A DNA stretch of 7,879 nt. Source: Robiginitomaculum sp. (lineage in GTDB: Bacteria > Pseudomonadota > Alphaproteobacteria > Caulobacterales > Maricaulaceae). The position numbers and the translations under genes are program-made. Numbering within the stretch: the stretch's first letter is position 1; every line of letters starts with the position of its first letter. Below, piece after piece: positions 1 to 5,686 of the stretch. The DNA lies in the NCBI GenBank assembly GCA_002733485.1, contig NVVU01000001.1, positions 26,099 to 33,977 of the forward strand, written 5' to 3'. The notes under the pieces are model-generated. The model was not told where the DNA came from. It searched no databases and saw only the letters and a list, made by a program, of their open reading frames with translations.

Positions 1-654
1 TTCAATGGTATCGGCTGTGGCGGTTGGCTTGGTAACTTCCACGCGTTTTGGATTGTGCAAAAATGTATCGACAATGCGCTGAATTTCCGTGGGCATGGTG
101 GCCGAGAAAAACAGGGTCTGGCGGGTAAATGGCGTCATTTTGAAAATGCGCTCAATATCGGGAATAAAACCCATGTCCAGCATGCGGTCGGCCTCATCAA
201 CAACCAGAAGCTGTACGCCGTTCATCAGCAGATTGCCGCGTTCTATATGATCCAGCAACCGCCCCGGCGTGGCGATCAGAACATCAACGCCCTGCATTAG
301 TTTACGGTTTTGTTCGCCGAAAGCCACGCCGCCAATCAGCAAGGCCATAGAGAGCTTGTGATATTTGCCATACGTCTCAAAGTTTTCGGCCACCTGGGCG
401 GCCAGCTCGCGGGTTGGCTCTAAAATGAGAGAGCGCGGCATGCGTGCCTTGGCCCGACCCCGGCTGAGGATGTCGATCATCGGCAAGGTAAACGATGCGG
501 TTTTACCGGTTCCGGTCTGGGCAATGCCCAATACGTCCCGTCCCGCCAAAACGTGCGGGATCGCATTGGCCTGGATCGGTGTGGGTTCGGTATAGCCAGT
601 TTCGGCAACGGCTTTAAGGGTTTTAGGGCCAAGCCCCAGATCTTCAAAATTCAT
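1..654 (-). CDS. rhlE: DEAD-box RNA helicase, RhlE type (N-terminal part; 3' end beyond left edge)
   Basis: ATP-dependent RNA helicase acting in the cytoplasm, where the family remodels structured RNA in ribosome assembly and RNA turnover. The 218 residues present cover nearly all of RecA-like domain 1. Visible motifs: Q-motif region with F3 and PTPIQ (24-28), Walker A AQTGTGKT (45-52), Ia PTRELA (80-85), GG (108-109), Ib TPGR (129-132), Walker B DEAD (153-156) and SAT (184-186). The second RecA domain and the C-terminal tail lie outside the window. The start is the ATG at 654, which gives the usual MNFEDLGL opening of this family; I see no strong Shine-Dalgarno in front of it. A promoter-like pair lies about 50 bases upstream, so it is probably transcribed on its own. 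The RhlE rather than SrmB/DbpA assignment rests on overall resemblance; the symbol is likely but not proven without the C-terminus. Confidence 0.93.
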   Translation of the reverse strand, partial: MNFEDLGLGPKTLKAVAETGYTEPTPIQANAIPHVLAGRDVLGIAQTGTGKTASFTLPMIDILSRGRAKARMPRSLILEPTRELAAQVAENFETYGKYHKLSMALLIGGVAFGEQNRKLMQGVDVLIATPGRLLDHIERGNLLMNGVQLLVVDEADRMLDMGFIPDIERIFKMTPFTRQTLFFSATMPTEIQRIVDTFLHNPKRVEVTKPTATADTIE

Positions 655-708
655 GGGCACCAAGGTGAAATAATAGGCGCGGTAATAAAAGCATCCTGCG
701 CGCCACGG

Positions 709-736
709 ACCATAGTGCCGAAGTTGCCCAAGTCAA
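709..736 (-). promoter_or_regulatory. Predicted sigma70-type promoter of the helicase gene
   Basis: On the minus strand TTGACT (736-731) is followed after 16 bases by TATGGT (714-709). This matches 5/6 and 4/6 of the consensus boxes. The expected start near 702 gives a leader of about 48 bases before the helicase ATG. It sits just past the hairpin that ends the amidohydrolase operon, as expected if the helicase is a separate transcription unit. Prediction by eye only. Confidence 0.45.
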
Positions 737-741
737 TGCAG

Positions 742-767
742 GCCGGACAGACAAATGTCTGCCCGGC
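742..767 (-). terminator. Strong hairpin after the amidohydrolase operon, possible terminator
   Basis: Arms 742-753 and 756-767 form a 12-base-pair inverted repeat around a 2-base centre; the innermost pairs would open to make a loop. The single irregular position (747 against 762) is an A-C mismatch in plus-strand RNA but a G-U wobble in minus-strand RNA, so the stem is unbroken only in the minus transcript. It lies 25 bases after the amidohydrolase stop codon. Against an intrinsic terminator: on the minus strand the stem is followed by CTGCATTG, not a U run; the short T tract (768-771) is on the plus-strand side. It may act as a weak terminator or protect a 3' end. Confidence 0.45.
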
Positions 768-792
768 TTTTATTGGTGAGGGGAGAATATGC

Positions 793-2070
793 CTAGCGAT
801 AGGCGAATGGATTTTCTTTCGCATCTTTAAGGTCCATGTAGCGATCCCGCAATTTGGTTTGGCGGGAGCTAAGCGATTGGGCCTTGCCGCCAATAAATAC
901 GTAATCTGGGCTGGTCATAAGTTCCAGCGGATCACCGTCCCAGACCACCACATCGGCGATCATACCGCTTTGCAGGGCACCAAGCTCGTCCTCCAGTCCA
1001 AAAATCTGTGCGGGGGCGCTGGTAATGGCGGCAAAGGCCGCATCCCAGGGTAATCCATTGGCCACCGCATCGCCGGCCTGTTGCGGGGCCAGTCTTGCAT
1101 TAAAGGCCTCGCCAAGCTGTGCAATGGCAATGGTCACCCCGGCTTTTTGCAGACGGGCAGCATTGGCCATGGTGGCCCCAAGGCTTTCAAAGCTGCTGGG
1201 CAGGTTGTTTTGCGGCTCTAAAATCACAGGGATATCCGCTGCGGCCAGCTCATCGGCTACCATCCAGCCCTCGGTGGCACCAACCGCTACCAGGTCCAGT
1301 TTGGGCTGGGCCTCGTGCAGCCGGATCAGGGTCATCAAGTCCGAAGCGCGATTAACAAAAACCAGCAAAGGTATACGCCCTTCGGCTACAGGTTTCAGGG
1401 CCATGGCATCCGGCCCGTTCAACAGCGCGTCTTTGCGTTCCCGGCCCGGGCGATATCGGCGGGCTTCATCCAGGGCATTGCGTAAATATGCCCATGCCGC
1501 CGGGCGTGAGCCACCGGCAATGCGGGCACCGCGTTCACCCATTTGAACCATTACAAAGGCATGGTCCTCGGTAATGCTGTCCACTATATCGCCGCTGGTG
1601 TCCGCGATAAAACCAGAGCCAGAGAATATATTCTCACCCGGCCCGGGGCTGACGGCAATGCGGGTCATGCCCTCGATTTTGGTGATGGCAATGGCCTCGG
1701 CCTTGGGGTTAAAGCCATCCACACCATTCAGCGCGACCGAAAATTCTGATTTTTCGGCGCGGCTGTCATCGGTACTTTCCTCCAGCGACACTTCGATCAG
1801 GCCGACCTGAGATAAGGGCGCAAACAAACCCGGGGTTACCCATTTGCCGCTGGCATCAATGCGTGTGGCCCCGTCGGGGATGGCGATATTGGTCCCGACC
1901 GAAAGGATTTTTCCGTTCTCAATCAGCACCGTGGCTTTATCAAGCTGACCTTGCGCGGTGTTGGTGATGACCTTGCCGCCGGTAATGGCAATGGTCTGCG
2001 CCCATACCGGGGCAGCACTGGCCAGGCAAAGCAGCGCGCTGGCCGTGGCAAATTTTTCAAGAATACTCAT
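793..2070 (-). CDS. Exported amidohydrolase-superfamily protein lacking the metal ligands (probable pseudoenzyme)
   Basis: 425 residues. Residues 1-24 form a signal peptide (K6, then a hydrophobic stretch, ending VWA before Q25), so it is probably periplasmic. The amidohydrolase frame is clear: N-terminal beta-sandwich IENGKILSVG (50-59), strand GKWVTPGL (75-82), and the C-terminal SGMIADVVVWDGDPLEL segment typical of imidazolonepropionase-like members. However, where active enzymes have TPGxxDxHxHxG this one reads TPGLFAPLSQVG, so both histidines are replaced (L86, Q88). The late HSD motif carrying the catalytic aspartate is also absent (IAQLG at that place). It therefore should not bind the usual metal centre. 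It is the second gene of an operon with an intact paralogue; its ATG overlaps that gene's stop by 4 bases, with an AAGGAG ribosome site upstream. It may be a structural or regulatory partner of the upstream enzyme, which is inference. Confidence 0.88.
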   Translation of the reverse strand: MSILEKFATASALLCLASAAPVWAQTIAITGGKVITNTAQGQLDKATVLIENGKILSVGTNIAIPDGATRIDASGKWVTPGLFAPLSQVGLIEVSLEESTDDSRAEKSEFSVALNGVDGFNPKAEAIAITKIEGMTRIAVSPGPGENIFSGSGFIADTSGDIVDSITEDHAFVMVQMGERGARIAGGSRPAAWAYLRNALDEARRYRPGRERKDALLNGPDAMALKPVAEGRIPLLVFVNRASDLMTLIRLHEAQPKLDLVAVGATEGWMVADELAAADIPVILEPQNNLPSSFESLGATMANAARLQKAGVTIAIAQLGEAFNARLAPQQAGDAVANGLPWDAAFAAITSAPAQIFGLEDELGALQSGMIADVVVWDGDPLELMTSPDYVFIGGKAQSLSSRQTKLRDRYMDLKDAKENPFAYR

Positions 2071-3488
2071 TTGTCATCTCCTTCACCGGGCTGACCCAGT
2101 TCAAAATCAGAAACGGCCTGATGGGATTTGTCATGGCGATCAAACACCCGTGCCCCATCAACAAAGACGATGTCTGCCCGGCTGTACACACTGAACGGAT
2201 TGCCAGACCAGAGCACCACATCGGCATTCAGGCCGGGGGTTAGCGCGCCGGTTTTATCCCCAATGCCCAGCAGCTTGGCCGGGTTGGAGGATAACCAGAT
2301 CCAGGCCTCGCCCTGTGATATATTCAGGCCGGCCTTATTGCCATCAGACAACGCTTTTGCGGCCTCCTGATTAAGACGTTGAATGCCAACCCCGCTGTCC
2401 GAATGGACAATGGCGCAGGCCCCGGCATTATAAACCATGGGAATGTTTTCACGAATGGAATCATAAGCTTCCATTTTGAAGCCGCCCCAATCGGCCCACA
2501 TGGCAGCGCAGGTATCATTTTCGCGCAATAAATCGGCGACCTTATAGGCCTCGATGGCATGGTGAAATGCACCCACATGATAGCCAAACTCTTTGGACAT
2601 ATCGATCACCTGCGCCATTTCATCGGCGCGGTAGCAATGCATGTTGACGATAATTTCGCCGTTAAGAACCCCCATCAGGGTTTCCATTTGCAGGTTACGC
2701 TTGGGGGCCTTGGGTGCTTTTTTATCCTTGTCTTTTTTTTCTGTGGCGCTTTTTTTCTTGATTTCCCATTTGGCATAGTCTTCGCGGTAATCATCCCAGC
2801 TTTTTTTATAGGCCGTGGCCTTGATCCAGCTTTTGCGATAGCCGGCGAAATTACCCATGCGCGATCCGGGGCCGCCCTTTTTCCCGTAAACCCGTTTGGG
2901 GTTTTCACCGCAGGCCATTTTCAATGCATAGGGGGCGTCTGGAAACTTCATGCCCTGAACGGTGCGAGATGGCACATTTTTCAGGACTGTGCCACGGCCA
3001 CCAAAAAGATTGGCCGATCCGGGCAGGATCAGCATGGCGGTGACGCCGCCGGCACGGGCACGGTTAAAGCCGGGGTCATGGGGCCATACGCCATGTTCTG
3101 ACGAGACTTCGGCGGTTACCGGGCTGGTGGCTTCATTGCCATCGGCGGTGGCCCGCACCCCTGGCGAGGCATAAACGCCCAAATGCGAATGCACGTCGAT
3201 AATGCCCGGGGTTACCCATTTTCCGGTACCATCAATAATGCGAACCCCTTGGGGGGCTTCAAGGTTTTCACCCAAAGCGGTGATTTTGCCGTTTTCCAGC
3301 AACAGGTCGGCCTTGGAAAGTTCCTTACCGGTGCCATCAAATACGTGCGCTCCGCGGATCAGTACCGGTTGCGACTGCATGGGTTTATAGGTGGATGGAA
3401 ACGGATTTTTATCAATTTCCACCATTTGGGCATTGGCGCTGCCATATGCCAGTGTTAACGCGCCAGCCAGCGCGAATTGCTTGATCAA
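2067..3488 (-). CDS. Exported metal-dependent amidohydrolase (imidazolonepropionase/prolidase-like)
   Basis: 473 residues. Signal peptide 1-20 (K3, hydrophobic core, ANA before Q21) points to the periplasm. Metal-site residues of the amidohydrolase superfamily are in place: H100 and H102 in TPGIIDVHSHLG, candidate histidines H284, H304 and H309/H310, and catalytic D364 in IVHSDSG. K190 in KMACGENPKR may be the bridging carboxylated lysine (inference). The C-terminal beta-sandwich closes with GLNADVVLWSGNPF. The family hydrolyses cyclic amides or peptides such as Xaa-Pro dipeptides; the substrate cannot be read here. A lysine-rich insert (about 244-264) interrupts the barrel. The start codon is TTG at 3488, preceded by GGGGAGG at 5 bases; this start alone gives the full signal peptide. 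First gene of a two-gene operon with the degenerate paralogue; ATGA overlap implies translational coupling. Confidence 0.92.
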   Translation of the reverse strand: MIKQFALAGALTLAYGSANAQMVEIDKNPFPSTYKPMQSQPVLIRGAHVFDGTGKELSKADLLLENGKITALGENLEAPQGVRIIDGTGKWVTPGIIDVHSHLGVYASPGVRATADGNEATSPVTAEVSSEHGVWPHDPGFNRARAGGVTAMLILPGSANLFGGRGTVLKNVPSRTVQGMKFPDAPYALKMACGENPKRVYGKKGGPGSRMGNFAGYRKSWIKATAYKKSWDDYREDYAKWEIKKKSATEKKDKDKKAPKAPKRNLQMETLMGVLNGEIIVNMHCYRADEMAQVIDMSKEFGYHVGAFHHAIEAYKVADLLRENDTCAAMWADWGGFKMEAYDSIRENIPMVYNAGACAIVHSDSGVGIQRLNQEAAKALSDGNKAGLNISQGEAWIWLSSNPAKLLGIGDKTGALTPGLNADVVLWSGNPFSVYSRADIVFVDGARVFDRHDKSHQAVSDFELGQPGEGDDK

Positions 3489-3500
3489 GATTGCCTCCCC
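3489..3500 (-). promoter_or_regulatory. Ribosome binding site that fixes a TTG start
   Basis: Minus-strand GGGGAGG ends 5 bases before the TTG codon at 3488-3486. No in-frame ATG nearby keeps a signal peptide; the first internal ATG (M22) lies after the predicted cleavage site. The strong site supports the rare TTG initiation codon. Confidence 0.7.
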
Positions 3501-3570
3501 TTTGGCCCGCTATGTTTAAGGAATGGGCCATTAGGCAAAGGCTATCACTGCGCGCCCATGATTCAAGCGG

Positions 3571-3591
3571 GACAATTCTAACATTATTGTC
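3571..3591 (-). promoter_or_regulatory. Predicted promoter -10 within an inverted repeat, upstream of the amidohydrolase operon
   Basis: On the minus strand an extended -10 (TG, one base, TAGAAT, the hexamer at 3580-3575) matches 5/6 of the consensus; no good -35 is visible 16-18 bases upstream. The same bases sit inside the inverted repeat GACAAT (3571-3576) / ATTGTC (3586-3591) with a 9-base spacer, a layout common for repressor sites over a promoter. Transcription would start near 3568, leaving a leader of about 80 bases. That leader also carries the TGGCCC/GGGCCA inverted repeat at 3503-3530. Which factor binds, if any, is unknown. Confidence 0.35.
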
Positions 3592-3618
3592 ATCTGGCGA
3601 AGAGAGAGGTTTTGCTTC

Positions 3619-4122
3619 TTAAATCATCATCGCCGCTTCATCGGCGACATAAAGCGGTGCTTGCCCACGCGAAAGGCGTTGTAAATGCTCGGCAAAGGCA
3701 TCCAGAGATAATCCGGCAACGGCGGCGGCGAGGATCAATCGGTCTGGTTCTTCCCGGCCATAAAGGGCACTGGCTAACGCCCATAACCGCAAGGAACGCA
3801 TGCCGGTCAGGCAAAACCCCAATACCGGGCCGCCATTGTCTGCCATGGCTTCACCCGCCGCAATCAACGCGTTATGGGAAAAGGCCGCGCCATTCAAAAT
3901 AGGCACATAGGCATAGGCCAGTCCAGCGGTTTGGGCCGCTTCTTTAAGATGAAGGCTTGGGGGCTGTTCATCCTCGTCTTCCTCCCCATCGGGGCGGGCA
4001 TTCAGAATCAGGGCAAAGCCAGCCTGTTTGGCGGCCTGCATATCAGCGATCATCAATTGCGGGGCGGTGGCAAAACCATCGGTGATGCGTCTTAAACGGG
4101 TGGTGAGCTCTGCTTTAGGCAT
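3619..4122 (-). CDS. DUF442/TIGR01244-family protein (rhodanese- or phosphatase-like fold)
   Basis: 167 residues, cytoplasmic, no signal peptide or membrane segment. It follows the TIGR01244 pattern: an early IADMQAAKQAGFALILNARP segment (25-44), the NxRPDGEE motif (41-48), AGLAYAYVPI (66-75), and the active-site loop FCLTGMRS with Cys104 and Arg109, followed by LWALASALYG. The C-x4-R spacing resembles the six-residue rhodanese loop rather than the C-x5-R loop of tyrosine phosphatases. The usual basic residue after the cysteine (CRSGTR in relatives) is leucine here. An acidic run EEDEDE (47-52) and a tail of about 35 residues extend the domain. Family members are annotated as sulfurtransferases or phosphatases, and some are fused to beta-lactamase-like persulfide dioxygenases; the true substrate is unknown. 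The ATG at 4122 lacks a strong ribosome site. Probably the last gene of the methyltransferase-acetyltransferase cluster, 71 bases after the GNAT stop. Confidence 0.8.
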   Translation of the reverse strand: MPKAELTTRLRRITDGFATAPQLMIADMQAAKQAGFALILNARPDGEEDEDEQPPSLHLKEAAQTAGLAYAYVPILNGAAFSHNALIAAGEAMADNGGPVLGFCLTGMRSLRLWALASALYGREEPDRLILAAAVAGLSLDAFAEHLQRLSRGQAPLYVADEAAMMI

Positions 4123-4193
4123 GGGGCGGGTCTTTCGTTTTGCCCGTTCTACATGGATGTGGTGCTCTGTCTTGGCAAGAGCGCAGGTGAAGC

Positions 4194-4628
4194 CTAACGC
4201 TGATATTTGATAAAGGGGGTAAGCTTGGCCACTTTATCGTATAGTCGCCGCCCGGCCTCGTTAAAATTCTGGGTCAGCCAATAGACCTGCGCCGCGCCGC
4301 GTGCATCGGCCTTTTTATACACCGCCTCGATCAGGGCGCGGCCAACGCCTTTGCCGCGTGCGTTAGCATCGGTAAAGAGATCAATGAGATAACACGAGGG
4401 CTCGGCCCGCCAGCTATGGCCGTGAAACACATAATGGGTCAGGCCGACCAGCGCGCCATCTTCGGCCTCGGCAACTAGGCAAAACGGACCATCTTCGGGC
4501 GGGTTCATCAGGCGTTGCCAGGTGTCGCCGGATGTGGGGGGTAGATCGGCCTCATAATAGTCCAGATAGCCTGTCCACAAAGGCAGCCAGGCCCCATAAT
4601 CAGCTGAGCGGGCGGGGCGTATATTCAT
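4194..4628 (-). CDS. GNAT-family N-acetyltransferase
   Basis: 144 residues forming one GNAT domain that transfers an acetyl group from acetyl-CoA to an amine. Landmarks: MNIRPA start strand, LVAEAEDGALVGLTHY (51-66, beta strands 2-4), CYLIDLFTDANARGKGVGRAL (79-99) containing the R/QxxGxG/A acetyl-CoA loop as ARGKGVG (90-96), and YWLTQNFNEAGRRLYDKVA (116-134) ending in FIKYQR. This last block is typical of a common proteobacterial GNAT subgroup with unknown substrates. The start at 4628 is preferred over the longer frame reaching 4712: it gives the canonical N-terminus, has AAGG 5 bases upstream, and avoids overlap with the methyltransferase gene. That gene ends 7 bases upstream and its stop codon overlaps this ribosome site, so the two are very likely co-transcribed and translationally linked. 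Confidence 0.9.
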   Translation of the reverse strand: MNIRPARSADYGAWLPLWTGYLDYYEADLPPTSGDTWQRLMNPPEDGPFCLVAEAEDGALVGLTHYVFHGHSWRAEPSCYLIDLFTDANARGKGVGRALIEAVYKKADARGAAQVYWLTQNFNEAGRRLYDKVAKLTPFIKYQR

Positions 4629-4635
4629 AATGACC

Positions 4636-5190
4636 TTATAGAAAACGCCGCACTTTGCCGCAATAGTCTTCATAGGGATTGCCGTACATTTTGCGCAGCC
4701 ATGGCTCCTCACTAAACGGGGCCATAAACAGCGTCACCAGTGTCAGGATGATCACCGGCATGGCATCCGCCGAGGCCGATAAAATGGCCCAGCCGCTACA
4801 CAATATCAGATCCGCCGTATATTGCGGGTTGCGCGAATAACGGTAGAATCCATCACCTTTTAGCGTGGTTTTGGCCCCGCTGGTGGTTTTATAACCCAGA
4901 TAAATAATACTGTGTATGACCACAATATTGCCGATGACCATCAAAGGCAGGCCCAGTCCCCAGCGCAGCTTTGCCGACCAGCCTAGACTGTTCCAGTCGT
5001 TAAGCCCCAGCCAAAACATGCTGCCAAACACCATCACCGTCAGTACCCAGATCAGGGCCTGGTTCGAATAGGTTGATTTTTTCGGTGGCCATATCCGCCT
5101 TTTCGGAAATGCAATCGACCAAACTACCGCTGCCAAAAAAACACCGCTGGCGAACATGCCGGCTAATTGTATCCACAATGTACTGCCCAT
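4636..5190 (-). CDS. Integral-membrane methyltransferase, isoprenylcysteine carboxyl methyltransferase (ICMT)/PEMT-like
   Basis: 184 residues with hydrophobic segments at about 6-28, 46-63, 76-96 and 126-158 (the last long enough for a helical hairpin), so an inner-membrane protein. The catalytic C-terminal region is clear: KGDGFYRYSRNPQY (111-124), which in ICMT/PEMT relatives supplies part of the S-adenosylmethionine site, and SEEPWLRKMYGNPYEDY (160-176) followed by the closing VRRFL. Bacterial members are seldom characterised; acceptors may be lipids or small molecules rather than prenylated proteins, so the substrate is open. The ATG at 5190 has GAGGAG about 7 bases upstream. First gene of the minus-strand cluster (GNAT 7 bases downstream) and divergent from the toxin-antitoxin operon. 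Its leader can fold over the ribosome site (see 5193-5235). Confidence 0.87.
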   Translation of the reverse strand: MGSTLWIQLAGMFASGVFLAAVVWSIAFPKRRIWPPKKSTYSNQALIWVLTVMVFGSMFWLGLNDWNSLGWSAKLRWGLGLPLMVIGNIVVIHSIIYLGYKTTSGAKTTLKGDGFYRYSRNPQYTADLILCSGWAILSASADAMPVIILTLVTLFMAPFSEEPWLRKMYGNPYEDYCGKVRRFL

Positions 5191-5192
5191 TG

Positions 5193-5235
5193 CCTGTCTC
5201 CTCAGATGCCCCCCATTGGGGATAATCCAGACAGG
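5193..5235 (-). promoter_or_regulatory. Foldable mRNA leader over the methyltransferase ribosome binding site
   Basis: In the minus transcript CCUGUCU (5235-5229) is perfectly complementary to AGACAGG (5199-5193), which ends 2 bases before the AUG. Inside lie GGAU/AUCU (3 Watson-Crick pairs and one G-U) and CCCC/GGGG (5221-5218 with 5214-5211) around an AAU loop. The GAGG core of the ribosome site falls in a bulge or at the stem edge, so folding could limit translation. It resembles no riboswitch class I know; a self-folding translational switch or chance are both possible. Confidence 0.35.
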
Positions 5236-5300
5236 TTAATCCCTACAATGACTGTAGGTTCAAGGGTTTTTTTGTGTGGTTGATTTTAATAATACCGTTA

Positions 5301-5329
5301 TTGACCAATAGTACCATTTATGGTACGGT
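5301..5329 (+). promoter_or_regulatory. Predicted promoter and operator of the toxin-antitoxin operon
   Basis: TTGACC (5301-5306) and TACGGT (5324-5329) are separated by 17 bases; the -10 is poor. Between and over them lies a perfect inverted repeat, GTACCAT (5311-5317), TT, ATGGTAC (5320-5326), a typical HigA/Xre-type operator placement for autorepression. A second, weaker inverted repeat AATAA/TTATT (5288-5302) lies just upstream. A start from this -10 would fall at or next to the toxin ATG, giving a nearly leaderless message, which agrees with the lack of a ribosome site there. An alternative -10 (AATAAT, 5288-5293) would give a leader of about 35 bases. Confidence 0.45.
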
Positions 5330-5335
5330 CATCGC

Positions 5336-5686
5336 ATGGTTGAGCATAAGCGCCTGCTGGCCCGATTTTTTGAGTCCCATACCGGTCGTGTTCCTGTGCG
5401 GGAATGGTTGTTGGCAATGGCTGTGGAAGATCGCAAGGCCATAGGTAAAGATATTTGTACGGCTGAATTTGGTTGGCCCGTGGGCATGCCTTTATGCCGC
5501 GCCCTCAAGGGTCATAAAGGCCTTTGGGAGATCAGAAGCAATCTTTCCGGTGGGCGGATTGCGCGGGTGTTCTTCTGTGTTCATGAGGGGGCCATGGTTT
5601 TGTTGCACGGCTTCATCAAAAAGTCCCAGAAAACGCCAGCGCGTGAATTAGAAACGGCCAACCAAAGAATGAGAGGTTTAAAATGA
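5336..5686 (+). CDS. HigB/Gp49-type toxin of a type II toxin-antitoxin system (RelE superfamily)
   Basis: 116 residues, cytoplasmic. Matches the phage-derived Gp49-like/HigB family along its length: GRVPVREWLLAM (17-28), EDRKAIGKDICTAEFGWPVGMPL (31-53), GLWEIRSNLSGGRIARVFF (62-80), and LLHGFIKKSQKTPARELETA (89-108). Family members are ribosome-dependent mRNA interferases that stop translation unless bound by the antitoxin. Conserved K38, K58/K61, R67, R74, R77, H91, K95/K96 and K99 give the expected basic surface; length is normal. Toxin first, antitoxin second is the HigBA order. The stop overlaps the antitoxin ATG by 4 bases (ATGA at 5683-5686), so antitoxin translation is coupled to toxin translation. 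No Shine-Dalgarno precedes the ATG at 5336. It appears intact; activity is inferred from family. Confidence 0.92.
   Translation: MVEHKRLLARFFESHTGRVPVREWLLAMAVEDRKAIGKDICTAEFGWPVGMPLCRALKGHKGLWEIRSNLSGGRIARVFFCVHEGAMVLLHGFIKKSQKTPARELETANQRMRGLK

Noticed and set aside
651..893. Minus-strand 80-codon frame bridging the amidohydrolase end and helicase start
   Set aside because: It overlaps the end of a real gene in another frame and runs through the hairpin and helicase promoter; the translation shows no recognisable domain.
553..3458. Several plus-strand open frames of 60-180 codons opposite the amidohydrolase genes
   Set aside because: They are antisense to well-supported genes, have no family resemblance or ribosome sites, and reflect the codon bias of the minus-strand genes.
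4123..4193. Promoter or small RNA in the 71-base gap before the DUF442 gene
   Set aside because: TTGCCA is present but no acceptable -10 follows, and the GCTCT/AGAGC pair is only 5 bases long; nothing supportable.
4629..4712. N-terminal extension of the GNAT gene to an upstream ATG
   Set aside because: The extra 28 residues overlap the methyltransferase gene and match no GNAT start; the ATG at 4628 has its own ribosome site.
5241..5273. CCTACA/TGTAGG inverted repeat followed by a T run, as a plus-strand terminator
   Set aside because: No plus-strand gene lies upstream to terminate, the stem is only 6 pairs, and the T run starts several bases after it. It could instead be a regulatory site in the divergent promoter region.
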